From: Acidobacteriota bacterium | GTDB taxonomy: Bacteria > Acidobacteriota > Holophagae > Holophagales > Holophagaceae | DNA length: 64,000 nucleotides | Direction: 5' to 3' | NCBI GenBank assembly: GCA_021794095.1 | Contig: JAJYRN010000005.1 | Location: forward strand, 124,001-188,000 | In this document: positions 53,819 to 62,687 of the stretch, piece by piece | How the letters are laid out: each line of letters starts with the position of its first letter | How positions within the stretch are numbered: the first letter of the stretch is position 1 | The notes under the pieces: model-generated | Databases searched by the model: none | What the model was told of the DNA's origin: nothing | Seen by the model: only the letters and a program-made list of their open reading frames with translations | Program-made: the position numbers and the translations under genes

Positions 53819-54301
53819 ATGAACCGCAAGCTCATCCGTCCGAACCTCGCCGAGCTCAAGGACAAATTGGGCATCCCCGCCCGGATGTCAGGCGGGGAAG
53901 GCATCACACCGACACCCTCTCCCATTGCGCCGGGTGGAGAGCCGAATCCAGCCACCAACCCTGCGGCCGCCACGGCGCCCCAGGGGTTGGGAAGTCCCCG
54001 GCGACGGATCGCCCCCCCGGAGCAGACCAACGCCGAGAGTTTCTACTACTTGAAGCAGATGCAGTCGAAGACCCCCATGGTCGTCGTGCTTCAGGACGAC
54101 GAGAAGATCCGGGGGGTCATCGAGTGGTATGACAAGCATTGTCTCAAGATCAACCGGATCAAGGAACCCAACGTGCTCGTCCCCAAACACAACATCAAGT
54201 ACATTTACAAGCAGGAAGAAGAACCGCGGATCCGTCGAGCCCGTGCCCCGAAAAAGGAAGAAGTTCCGGCCCAGGAGCTGGAGATTCCGGTGTTCGACTG
54301 A
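53819..54301 (+). CDS. hfq: Hfq-like RNA chaperone with N-terminal extension
   Basis: 160 aa. Residues 69-132 align with Hfq: EQTNAESFYYLKQMQSKTP corresponds to the QDPFLNxLRxxxxP helix, VVVLQDDEKIRGVIEWYDK to Sm1, and LVPKHNIKYIY to Sm2 with Lys123-His124 matching the YKHA contact. A 68-residue Pro/Ala-rich N-terminal extension and a basic-then-acidic tail (RRARAPKKEE) are unusual; E. coli Hfq is 102 aa with the Sm core at residue 7. It would pair sRNAs with mRNAs. It precedes pdxA by 36 bp. Confidence 0.82.
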   Translation: MNRKLIRPNLAELKDKLGIPARMSGGEGITPTPSPIAPGGEPNPATNPAAATAPQGLGSPRRRIAPPEQTNAESFYYLKQMQSKTPMVVVLQDDEKIRGVIEWYDKHCLKINRIKEPNVLVPKHNIKYIYKQEEEPRIRRARAPKKEEVPAQELEIPVFD

Positions 54302-54337
54302 ACCTGGACCTGCTGTGATCCGCACCCTGGAGCCTGC

Positions 54338-55414
54338 ATGAGCCTGCGGCCGCGATTGGCCATCACCCTGGGTGATCCCTGCGGCGTGGGGCCGGAGATC
54401 CTGCTGCGCGCCCTGGGCCGGATCCTTCCCTGGGCGGATCCGCTGATCGTGGGCAGCCGGGCCGGCCTCGACCTGCTGGCTTCCACGCAAGACCTCCTGG
54501 TGGATTGGGATTGGAAGCCCGCGACCTTCGCCCCTCCGGCAGGCTTTGCGGGGGAAGCGGCTGAATTGGAGGTCCGCCCCCGCCCTGGCGCCACGGGCAT
54601 CCTCCCTGCGGCAGCCGTCCCCTGGCTGGATCCCACGCCAGACATCCGGCCAGAGGCCCTGGTGCTGGGGCAGGGCTCCGCGGCTTCGGGCGAAGCGACG
54701 GTCCGCGCCATCAGGTGCGGTGCACAGGCAGTCCTGGACGGATGGGCCGATGCCCTCGTCACCCTGCCGATGGCCAAAGCGGCGGCTCATCTGGCGGGAT
54801 ATGACCTGCCGGGCCACACCGAATTCCTCCGCGATCTGGCTGGAGCCACGCGCACCCAGATGGCCTTCCTCAGCCCCCGGCTGTCCGTGGTGCTGCATAC
54901 CGTTCACCAGAGCCTCCGCTCCGTGGTCGAAACCCTGAACGCCGAAGCCGTCGCGGAGACCCTGGTGTTCTCGGCGGAGCACTTCTCACGGCTGACGGGG
55001 CTGAAGGCCCCCCGGGTGGCACTGTGCGCGCTCAATCCCCATGCCGGCGAGAACGGCGCCTTTGGCCATGAAGAGGCCTGCCTTGTGGCCGCGCTCGACC
55101 TGGCCCGGGCGGCCGCACGATCGGTCATCTTCTCGGGTCCACACCCCTCCGATAGCCTCTTCCACCGGGCCGCAAGCGGGGAATTCGATCTGGTGGTGGC
55201 CCTCTACCATGACCAGGGCCTCATCCCTGTGAAGCTGCTGGAGCCTGACCGGGCCGTGAATGTCACCCTCGGACTACCTTTCATTCGTACGAGCCCGGAC
55301 CACGGGACGGCCTTCGACAAGGCGGGGCGCTGGGTGGCCCGGCCTGACAATTTCCTCGAAGCGGCGGCCATGGCGGCCCGTCTCGTCCAGGCTGGCACCG
55401 GGGAACGACCGTGA
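54338..55414 (+). CDS. pdxA: 4-hydroxythreonine-4-phosphate dehydrogenase
   Basis: 358 aa. ITLGDPCGVGPEILLRAL at the N-terminus; metal-binding His residues in LPGHTEFLRDL, NPHAGENGAFG and YHDQGLIPVKLL; RTSPDHGTAFDKAG near the end. It oxidises 4-phosphohydroxy-L-threonine in DXP-dependent pyridoxal phosphate synthesis. It overlaps the downstream kinase-like gene by 4 bp (GTGA). Confidence 0.95.
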   Translation: MSLRPRLAITLGDPCGVGPEILLRALGRILPWADPLIVGSRAGLDLLASTQDLLVDWDWKPATFAPPAGFAGEAAELEVRPRPGATGILPAAAVPWLDPTPDIRPEALVLGQGSAASGEATVRAIRCGAQAVLDGWADALVTLPMAKAAAHLAGYDLPGHTEFLRDLAGATRTQMAFLSPRLSVVLHTVHQSLRSVVETLNAEAVAETLVFSAEHFSRLTGLKAPRVALCALNPHAGENGAFGHEEACLVAALDLARAAARSVIFSGPHPSDSLFHRAASGEFDLVVALYHDQGLIPVKLLEPDRAVNVTLGLPFIRTSPDHGTAFDKAGRWVARPDNFLEAAAMAARLVQAGTGERP

Positions 55415-57408
55415 CCCTCGCGGACCTGACGGCGGCCCTGCTCCTGCCCCTCCCGCCTTGGCTGGGCTTCTGGATCTTCCGCCGGAAGGGGCGCGTCGGA
55501 CTGAGCTACGGCTATTTCCTGGGCGGCATCCTCGCCATCCTGGCGCTGCCCTGGCCACGCCTCACCGGGCACCAAGTCCCCACGGCTCTGCTGGGCTCCG
55601 CACTCTTCGGCTTCACGCTGTTCCTGCAAGCCCAGCGGGAGGGCACGCAGGGCCTGCGCCGTCTCGGAGTGGGCGTGGGTGGCGCCAGCCTTTTCGCCAT
55701 TCTCCTCCTGGCCCAGCAGGACCTTCCCTGGCGCACCATCCCACGATTCTGGGCAGGTGCAATCCTCGAAGGTCTCCTCTGGCTGCTGCTGGCCGACCTC
55801 GCCCACCGGCTGACACGGGGGCGCTTCCTGGAACTTCGGATGCCGCTGGTGGGCGCGGGCGCGATGGGTCTGGGGGCCCTGGGCCAGATGATGCTGCCCC
55901 CGGAGGTTCCCCGCCTGTCCTGGGCCGCCGCGCTGCTCAGCGGCCTCCTCCTTGGCCTCGTGGCCCTGGAACAACTCCGGTGGCTGCGGGCTCAGGGGAC
56001 CTGGATTGAAGGCCGTGCACAAGGTCTTCGGATGGCCCTGGGCCTCCTCGACCAAGCCCTGACACCCGAAGCCCCAGGGCTCGCCTTTGGGCTGGATCCT
56101 CGCCAGGCCCAATGGCTGGTGGATGAGAAGGGGCGTGTTCTCGAATCCAACGGTCCCTTCAGCCGGCTGGTAGGCCTTCCCCGCCACCGGCTCAGGGGCT
56201 ATGCCATGGATGCGCTCTTCCAGGGAGGCGAGAAGCCGGTCTGGGCCTCTCTGCATGAGCCCCTTCTGCGCCAAGGCGCAGCCAGCGCCCAGGCCACGCA
56301 GGTGAGCGAAGATGGCGCCTTCCGCGAGGTGCGCCTGGAATCGGTCGCCTTCGATCGTGGCATGGCCCTGGTCTGGATTTCCGACCCAGTCGAAGGAAGC
56401 CTCACCCTCCGTGCGAACGGGCATGGCTTCCTGGACGGTAGCCATGGCGTGAACCCCCTGGCGCGTCTCAACGCCCTCTCGACCCTGGCCCTGTCCGCGG
56501 AACAATCCGTGGACCTCGCGCCGACAGGCCCAGCCCGGGAAACCGCGATGCGCATTCTGGCCGCTGCCCATCGCCTCGGACCGGACTTCGACATGGCAGC
56601 CGGACCGTCCCCCGCCGCTCCCTTCGATTCGGCGGCCCTCGTGGCGCACCTTGAACGCCTGCTCCCCAGCCAGGCACGACTGGAACCCGCCCTGTGCCCC
56701 GTGCCGCTCCAAGCCAGCAGAGATCTCCTCACGCGGATGGCAGCCCTTCTGCTGCTCCATGCCGCAGAGGGAGGCTCGGGCACCATTCGCCTCCAGCTCG
56801 ATCCCGTGGATCTGGGAGGGCGGACCTGGGGACGGCTCCAGGCGAGCTTGCAGAACCCGCCGGCCCCGCTGCCCTCCCACATGACCGGCCTGGGTTGGCT
56901 GCATGCCGCCGTCCTGGAAGCCCGGGGCATGCTGGAACTCGACCAGAGCACCGAAGGAGGCCTGAGCCCGCGCATCTACCTCCCGGCCGCGCCGGGCGAG
57001 CCCCTGCCGCCGCGGCCCCTGGCAGGCCGGCGGATCTGGGTCGTAGAACAGGATCTCCTCCTGCGCGACACCCTGGTGGCCCGCATGCGCCAATGGGCTG
57101 GCGACGTCGAAGGCTACGAAGATCTGGCGGCCCTGCTCCGGGGCAGCCGCGGCAGCCAGGCCCCCGATGCGCTGGTCCTGGAGCGGACCCCTCAGCTGGA
57201 CCGCTTCCAGAAGGCCCTCCGCGCCTTCCAGCGCGAGCCCATTCCCACCCTGGTGATGGGTTCGGGACACACCCTGCCCGTCAATCCCTTTCAGCTCGGG
57301 TTGAGGCGTTTGGGCTTCATCGAAAAGCCCTTCCCTGGCCCTGAATTCGCCCAGGCGCTGCTCGCGCTGCTTCAGCCGTCGGAGGCCGGGTCACAGGCTG
57401 TGTTGTAG
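55411..57408 (+). CDS. Degenerate hybrid histidine kinase-like membrane protein
   Basis: 665 aa, GTG start overlapping the pdxA stop. About seven hydrophobic segments (residues 1-190), a PAS-like region (QWLVDEKGRVLESNGPFSRL), an H-box remnant SHGVNPLARLNALS with His345 where HELRNPL is expected, and a degenerate ATPase ending TGLGWLHAAVLEARGML. The C-terminal receiver (about 538-655) has Glu591 (DALVLERTP) in place of the phospho-accepting Asp, but keeps acidic residues after RIWVVEQD and Lys639 in FIEKPF. It may be a pseudokinase or scaffold locked in an active-like state; a functional divergent kinase is not excluded. Confidence 0.75.
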   Translation: MTLADLTAALLLPLPPWLGFWIFRRKGRVGLSYGYFLGGILAILALPWPRLTGHQVPTALLGSALFGFTLFLQAQREGTQGLRRLGVGVGGASLFAILLLAQQDLPWRTIPRFWAGAILEGLLWLLLADLAHRLTRGRFLELRMPLVGAGAMGLGALGQMMLPPEVPRLSWAAALLSGLLLGLVALEQLRWLRAQGTWIEGRAQGLRMALGLLDQALTPEAPGLAFGLDPRQAQWLVDEKGRVLESNGPFSRLVGLPRHRLRGYAMDALFQGGEKPVWASLHEPLLRQGAASAQATQVSEDGAFREVRLESVAFDRGMALVWISDPVEGSLTLRANGHGFLDGSHGVNPLARLNALSTLALSAEQSVDLAPTGPARETAMRILAAAHRLGPDFDMAAGPSPAAPFDSAALVAHLERLLPSQARLEPALCPVPLQASRDLLTRMAALLLLHAAEGGSGTIRLQLDPVDLGGRTWGRLQASLQNPPAPLPSHMTGLGWLHAAVLEARGMLELDQSTEGGLSPRIYLPAAPGEPLPPRPLAGRRIWVVEQDLLLRDTLVARMRQWAGDVEGYEDLAALLRGSRGSQAPDALVLERTPQLDRFQKALRAFQREPIPTLVMGSGHTLPVNPFQLGLRRLGFIEKPFPGPEFAQALLALLQPSEAGSQAVL

Positions 57409-57427
57409 GCTGGAAACCGGAGGCGTC

Positions 57428-58825
57428 ATGGCGACAACGGCGGTGATTCTGGCGGCGGGACTTGGAACCCGCATGAAATCGCGGCTGCCCAAAGTGCTGC
57501 ATCCCATCCTGGGCGATCCCTCGCTCCTCTGGGTTCTGCGGACCCTGCCCCGGGATCTGAAAACGGCTGTCGTCGTGGTCCACCATGGCCGGGAGCAGGT
57601 ACTCGCGGCGCTGGAATCCTGGCAGGCCCAGGGCCTTCTGCCCTGCCCTGTCACCACCGTGGACCAAGGTGAGCCCCTGGGCACCGGCCATGCGCTGCAA
57701 ACCTGCATCCCCGAACTCGATCGCCTGGACGCCACGCGGGTGGTCATCCTCTGCGGCGACGTTCCGCTCACCACGCCCGCCACCGTGGCCCGCCTGTGCG
57801 CTTCCGAAGCCCTTCTGCTCGCCATGGACCTGGAGGATCCGGGCGCCTACGGACGGGTGCTCCAGCATCCCGATGGACGGCTGGCTGGGCTGGTCGAGGC
57901 CAAGGATGCCACCGCAGAACAGCGCGCAATCCGCCGGGTCAACGGCGGCGCCTACGCCCTGCCCTGGCCCGCGCTCCGCACGGCTCTCCAGCACCTCCGT
58001 AACGACAACGCCCAGCGGGAGTACTACCTCACCGATGCGGTGGCCGCAGTGGCCCGCGAGCAGAGCGTGGCCGTGGAAGTCTGTGCGCCGGAGGAACTCG
58101 CCGGGATGAACTCCCGCATGGATCAGGCCGCGCTCCAGGCCGCCGCCCAGCGGCGGATCAATGCCCATTGGATGGCCGAGGGTGTGACCTTCCTCCAGTC
58201 CGAGAGCACCCTGGTGGGCCCACGGGTGGCACTGGCCCGGGATCTGGTGATCGAACCCTGCGTCCGCCTGGAGGGTTCCTGCTCCTTCGCGGAAGGCTGT
58301 CGCATCGGCCAGGGCACCGTGGTCGCGGATTCGGATGTTGCCGAAGCGGTGGAGATCCGTCCCTATTGCGTCGTGGAGCGCGCCCAGGTGGGCGCCGGCG
58401 CCAAGATCGGTCCCTTTGCGCGCCTGCGGGAAGGGACGCTGCTGGGGCCCGGTGTGCATGTGGGCAATTTTGTGGAGACCAAGAAGGCCCACCTGCACCG
58501 GGGCGCCAAAGCCAACCATCTGGCCTACCTCGGGGACGTGGAGATCGGCGAGGGCACCAACGTGGGCGCCGGCGTGATCACCTGCAACTACGATGGTGTG
58601 AACAAGCACCGCACCCTGATCGGGCGGAACGTGTTCATCGGATCTGACACCCAACTGGTCGCTCCGGTGGAGATCGGAGACGGGGCCCTCATCGGCGCCG
58701 GCAGCACCATCACCAAGGATGTCCCGCCGGATGCCCTGGCCCTGAGCCGGGTACCGCAGACCTCCCGGGAGGGTGGCGCCGCGGCGATCCGCGCCCGGCA
58801 GAAGCAGCCAACTCGGGTAAGCTAG
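57428..58825 (+). CDS. glmU: Bifunctional GlmU (UDP-GlcNAc pyrophosphorylase/GlcN-1-P acetyltransferase)
   Basis: 465 aa with a GGAGG site. N-terminal uridyltransferase (AVILAAGLGTRMKSRLPKVL, QGEPLGTGHALQT, CGDVPLTTPATV) and C-terminal left-handed beta-helix (VHVGNFVETKKAHLHRGAKA, NHLAYLGDVEIGEGTNVGAG, TCNYDGVNKHRT). It makes UDP-GlcNAc for peptidoglycan, LPS and also bacillithiol (the BshA substrate). Confidence 0.97.
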   Translation: MATTAVILAAGLGTRMKSRLPKVLHPILGDPSLLWVLRTLPRDLKTAVVVVHHGREQVLAALESWQAQGLLPCPVTTVDQGEPLGTGHALQTCIPELDRLDATRVVILCGDVPLTTPATVARLCASEALLLAMDLEDPGAYGRVLQHPDGRLAGLVEAKDATAEQRAIRRVNGGAYALPWPALRTALQHLRNDNAQREYYLTDAVAAVAREQSVAVEVCAPEELAGMNSRMDQAALQAAAQRRINAHWMAEGVTFLQSESTLVGPRVALARDLVIEPCVRLEGSCSFAEGCRIGQGTVVADSDVAEAVEIRPYCVVERAQVGAGAKIGPFARLREGTLLGPGVHVGNFVETKKAHLHRGAKANHLAYLGDVEIGEGTNVGAGVITCNYDGVNKHRTLIGRNVFIGSDTQLVAPVEIGDGALIGAGSTITKDVPPDALALSRVPQTSREGGAAAIRARQKQPTRVS

Positions 58826-58847
58826 CGTTTTGGAAGCCCGGAGCCCC

Positions 58848-59624
58848 ATGCTTCTCACCTTCTTCGACAAGCTCGGCAGCGGCCTCCTTGAAGCCCTGGA
58901 CACGGCCGGGGATTTCGCCGTGCTCTCGGGAAGGACGTTCGCCGCCATCTTCAAGCGCCCGTTCGATGGGGCGAATCTCCTGCGCCAGTTCCAGTCCGTG
59001 GGCGTGAATTCCATCCCTGTCGTGGTGCTCACCAGCCTCGCCGTGAGCATGGTGTTCGCCGTGCAGCTGGCCTTCGGTTTCCGGCAATTCCAGGCCGAGG
59101 GCCTGGCCTCCCAGGTGGAGGGCCTGGCAATCGTCCGGGAACTGGCGCCGGTCATCACGGGCCTGATGCTCTCAGGCCGCATCGGCAGCGCCATGGCCGC
59201 GGAACTGGGCACCATGCAGGTCACCGAGCAGATTGATGCCCTGGAGTGCCTGGCCACGGACCCGATCCATTACCTCTTTGTGCCCCGTCTCCTGGCCTCG
59301 GTCGTCATGGTCCCCCTCCTCACGGCCTTCTCCATCTACGTGGGCTTCTGGGGCGGCTACCTGATCCTGGTGGGTGTGGAAGGCCAGAGCGCCTTCGTCT
59401 ACGCCGGCGAGTTCTACAAGCTGCTGGCGTTCCGGGATGTGCAGATCGCCCTGACCAAGGCCTTCGTGTTCGGGATGATCATCGCCCTGGTCGGCTGCTG
59501 GCGAGGCTACCGGACCCGGGGCGGCGCGGAGGGCGTGGGCAACGCCCCCACCAGCAGCGTGGTGACCAGCAGCCTCTGGATCCTCATCGCCGACTTCTTC
59601 CTCACCAAGCTCCTGCTCGTCTGA
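58848..59624 (+). CDS. mlaE: MlaE-family ABC permease
   Basis: About 258 aa from MLLTFFDKLGSGL, chosen for GGAG just before the ATG; a TTG at 58830 is less likely. Five hydrophobic segments; family motifs VVLTSLAVSMVFAVQLAFGF, RELAPVITGLMLSGRIGSAM (AxRxGxA-like), AAELGTMQVTEQIDALE and GYRTRGGAEGVG. Permease of a phospholipid transporter between inner and outer membrane. Confidence 0.95.
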   Translation: MLLTFFDKLGSGLLEALDTAGDFAVLSGRTFAAIFKRPFDGANLLRQFQSVGVNSIPVVVLTSLAVSMVFAVQLAFGFRQFQAEGLASQVEGLAIVRELAPVITGLMLSGRIGSAMAAELGTMQVTEQIDALECLATDPIHYLFVPRLLASVVMVPLLTAFSIYVGFWGGYLILVGVEGQSAFVYAGEFYKLLAFRDVQIALTKAFVFGMIIALVGCWRGYRTRGGAEGVGNAPTSSVVTSSLWILIADFFLTKLLLV

Positions 59625-59631
59625 GTGCACC

Positions 59632-60423
59632 GTGGCCCTGATTGATGTCGTCAACCTCTCCAAGGCCTTCGGGCCCAAGGTCGTCCTGTCCAACGTGAAC
59701 CTCCAGGTCGAGGAGGGGGAAAGCCTGGTGGTGCTCGGGGGTTCCGGCACAGGTAAAACCGTCCTCCTGCGCAACATCATGGGCCTGCTCACCCCGGACT
59801 CGGGCCACGTGGCGGTGGAAGGCAAGATCATCGCCCAGCTCAGCCGGGATGAGCTTTTCAAGGTCCGCCAGAGCATCGGCATGTGTTTCCAGATGGCGGC
59901 GCTTTTCGATTCCATGACGGTCTTCGAGAATGTGGCCTTCGGCCTCCGCCGCCACCACCAGCTCTCGGAAGACGCGATCCGGGACCGGGTGGAGGAATGC
60001 CTTTCGCTGGTGGGCATGCGCGGCACCGAACAGCTCAAGCCCGCCGAACTCTCCGGCGGAATGAAACGGCGTGTGGGTTTCGCCCGGGCCATCGCCCTGA
60101 AGCCCAAAATCCTCCTCTTCGACGAACCCACCACGGGCCTGGATCCGGTGATGACCGATGTGATCGGCCGCGTCATCCTGGACCTCAAACACGAGCTGGG
60201 GGTCACCACCATCACCATCACTCACGACCTGAAGTCGGCTTTCGAGATTGCCGACCGCATTGCGCTTCTCTTTCGGGGCGAGTGCATCGCCTGCCAGATC
60301 CCGGCGGAGTTCAAGGTCAATCCTGACCCTGTCGTCCAGCAGTTTCTCCGGGGCGATGCCGACGGTCCCTTCCTGCAGGATCCGCCGCCGCCCAAGCGCA
60401 AGCCCAAGGAGGCTCACGCATGA
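59632..60423 (+). CDS. mlaF: MlaF-family ABC ATPase
   Basis: 263 aa, GTG start 7 bp after mlaE. Walker A GGSGTGKTVLLRNI, Q-loop FQMAALFDS, signature AELSGGMKRRVGFARAIAL, Walker B KILLFDEPTTGLDP and H-loop TITHDL. SGGMKRR is typical of Mla ATPases. Pro/Lys-rich C-terminal tail. Energises MlaE. Confidence 0.96.
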   Translation: MALIDVVNLSKAFGPKVVLSNVNLQVEEGESLVVLGGSGTGKTVLLRNIMGLLTPDSGHVAVEGKIIAQLSRDELFKVRQSIGMCFQMAALFDSMTVFENVAFGLRRHHQLSEDAIRDRVEECLSLVGMRGTEQLKPAELSGGMKRRVGFARAIALKPKILLFDEPTTGLDPVMTDVIGRVILDLKHELGVTTITITHDLKSAFEIADRIALLFRGECIACQIPAEFKVNPDPVVQQFLRGDADGPFLQDPPPPKRKPKEAHA

Positions 60424-61886
60424 AACTCGAAACCCGGATCGGAATCTTCTTTACGGCCGCCGTCGCGGTGATCGCCCTTCTCATCTTCAGGACCGAGAAG
60501 CTGGATCTGGGCGGCAAGAAGGACAGCGTGACGCGGATTACCTTCTTCGACCAGGTGGCGGGCCTCAATCCCCAGAGCAAGATCCGGGTCGCCGGTGTGC
60601 CCGTGGGCGAAGTCGAAAAGATCACCCTGGCGGGAGGCCGCGCCAAGGTCACCCTGTCCCTTTCCAAGGACGTGGCGCTCTACGGGGATGCCAACGTCTC
60701 CCTGGGATCCATCGGCATCCTGGGCGACAAATTCATTGACCTGAACCCCGGGAACCCCCAGAAGGGGCCCCTCCCCCAGGACCAGCCGATCCCCAGCAAG
60801 GTCGGCGTCAGCCTCGACAACCTGATGGAGACCCTGGCCGACATCGGCAAGAACGTGAAGGGTGTCACCCAGGCACTGAACGAATCCATCGGCGGCGAAC
60901 AGGGTCGGCAGAAGCTCGACGAAATCGTGGACAACATCCGCGTGCTGACCGCTGAATTCCGTTCCATGGCCGAGGAGAACCACAGCGCCATCAACAACAC
61001 CATGGCCAATGTCCAGGCCATCACCGCGGATCTGCGCGACAAATTGCCCAAGCTGGCGGATCAGTTCGACACCGTGGGCAAGAATCTCAACGCCATCCTT
61101 GAGGAGAACCGTCCGGAGCTGAAGGGCGCAGTGACCGACGTGCGTAAGCTGGCCGAGAGCTTCCAGGGCACCGCCGACAACCTGAAGGTGCTCACGGATC
61201 GCATCAACAGGGGGGAAGGCACCGTCGGCAAGCTGCTGAACGATGACACCACCATCAAGAAGATCAACGAGGCCGTGGACAACGTGAACAACCTGCTGGG
61301 CGGAATGAACAAGATGGACTTCCGTCTCGATATGAACGCCGCCCAGTGGACCAAGCGCGGCGACAGTCGCGTGGGCCTGGGCATGGAGATCGCCCCCCGG
61401 CCCGACTACTGGTATGCCTTGGGCTTTGCTTCCACCCCGGATGGCAAGATCAGCGACAGCACCCGGATGGTCACCGCCATTGATCCCGTCACGGGCCTGC
61501 CCACGACCGTGCTGCAGAACGACCGCATCGTCACCACGGACCAGACGTTCACGGTATCCGCGCAGTTCGCCAAGCGCCTGGGACCGGCTGTCTTTTCCGC
61601 AGGCATCGTGGAGGGCAAAGGCGGCGGCGGGATCGAATTCCGTACCTTGGATCACGACCGCCTGCGTTTCGGCCTGCTCGGGTACGACTTCACCAAGCGC
61701 GCGGACAAGCCGAACCCGCGCTACCGGTTCACCGCCAGCTACCAGTTCTGGAAGGGCGCCTACATCCAGACCGGGGTCCAGGACATCGCCAACAAGGATC
61801 TGCGCACGTTCTTCATCGGTGCCGGCCTCCGTTGGCGCGATGAGGATCTGAAAAAGATCATCGGTCTGGCGAGCAGTGCCAAATGA
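60420..61886 (+). CDS. mlaD: MlaD/MCE-domain protein with beta-rich C-terminal domain
   Basis: 488 aa, ATGA overlap with mlaF. One N-terminal membrane anchor (IGIFFTAAVAVIALLIF), an MCE domain (about 36-115: ITFFDQVAGLNPQSKIRVAG, VSLGSIGILGDKFIDL), then a long helical region (about 120-290) with a TINRGEGTVGKLL-like motif (RINRGEGTVGKLLNDDT). The last 190 residues alternate amphipathic strands (RVGLGMEIAPRPDYWYALGF, FTVSAQFAKRLGPAVFSAGI, YRFTASYQFW) and resemble an outer-membrane beta-barrel or barrel-like domain. E. coli MlaD is only 183 aa. It could tether the transporter across the periplasm (inference). Confidence 0.9.
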   Translation: MKLETRIGIFFTAAVAVIALLIFRTEKLDLGGKKDSVTRITFFDQVAGLNPQSKIRVAGVPVGEVEKITLAGGRAKVTLSLSKDVALYGDANVSLGSIGILGDKFIDLNPGNPQKGPLPQDQPIPSKVGVSLDNLMETLADIGKNVKGVTQALNESIGGEQGRQKLDEIVDNIRVLTAEFRSMAEENHSAINNTMANVQAITADLRDKLPKLADQFDTVGKNLNAILEENRPELKGAVTDVRKLAESFQGTADNLKVLTDRINRGEGTVGKLLNDDTTIKKINEAVDNVNNLLGGMNKMDFRLDMNAAQWTKRGDSRVGLGMEIAPRPDYWYALGFASTPDGKISDSTRMVTAIDPVTGLPTTVLQNDRIVTTDQTFTVSAQFAKRLGPAVFSAGIVEGKGGGGIEFRTLDHDRLRFGLLGYDFTKRADKPNPRYRFTASYQFWKGAYIQTGVQDIANKDLRTFFIGAGLRWRDEDLKKIIGLASSAK

Positions 61887-61899
61887 GCCCGGATACCCC

Positions 61900-62685
61900 G
61901 TGACCACGGCGCCGCGCACCCTCCCCGATCCGGGTGCCCTGCCCCTGGAACGCTACGGCGCGTTCCTGACTGTCCGCCGGGGAGTTCCTTTGCTTCTGAC
62001 CGCCAGCGCCTTTCTGGCGGCGCTCATCCACGCCGCGGGGCGGGGCTGGTGGATGCTGGGCCTGGTCGCGGGGGTGGCTTCAGCCTGGCCGACCTTCCTC
62101 CGGGGCCCCGCCTACCTGCGGAACCGGACTTCCATCATGCGCTGGGATGGACTGTGGGCCCGGGGTCTGCGTCCCCTGGCCCGCCGCCTCGGCCGGGAGG
62201 ACGCCTGGATCCTCTCCTTCTGTGCCTGGCACAACCATCGGGTGCGGGAGGCCTTCCAGCACCGAAAGGCGCGGCGGGCCCTGGTGCTCCTTCCGCACTG
62301 CATCCAGTGGGCCCCGTGCAAGGCTGGCATCCTGGATGACCTCCAGGCCTGCTATGACTGCGGCAAATGCGCGGTGGGAGACTACATGCAGGCTGCCCTC
62401 GCGGGCCGCTGGGAAGGCCGCATCACCAACCGCAGTCACAAGGCCTACCGGGAGGCGCGGGCCTACCGGCCGGATCTCATCGTGGCCGTGAGTTGCACGG
62501 ATCGTCTCCTGAAGGGGCTCGTCAAGCTGCCGGAGACCCCCACCTACGTCATCCCCCTGGCGCTGCCCCATGGGATGTGCGTGGACACGGATTTCAATGT
62601 GGCCCACCTGAGGGCCGCCATGGATGCGCTGGTGCAGCCAGCCACGCCGCCCGCCAAGGTGCTGCCCCTGATACGCGAGGCCTGA
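61900..62685 (+). CDS. DUF116 family protein
   Basis: About 261 aa from GTG 61900 (GGAT a few nt upstream); a GTG at 61876 overlapping mlaD is the alternative. Two N-terminal hydrophobic segments, then the DUF116 core LLPHCIQWAPCKAGILDDLQ, ACYDCGKCAVGDY (Cys cluster likely binding a metal or Fe-S) and VAVSCTDRLLKGLVKLPETP with a late LPHGMCVDTDFN. The biochemical role of DUF116 is unknown. Between the Mla genes and a UbiA homologue, perhaps in lipid metabolism. Confidence 0.85.
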   Translation: MTTAPRTLPDPGALPLERYGAFLTVRRGVPLLLTASAFLAALIHAAGRGWWMLGLVAGVASAWPTFLRGPAYLRNRTSIMRWDGLWARGLRPLARRLGREDAWILSFCAWHNHRVREAFQHRKARRALVLLPHCIQWAPCKAGILDDLQACYDCGKCAVGDYMQAALAGRWEGRITNRSHKAYREARAYRPDLIVAVSCTDRLLKGLVKLPETPTYVIPLALPHGMCVDTDFNVAHLRAAMDALVQPATPPAKVLPLIREA

Positions 62686-62687
62686 GG

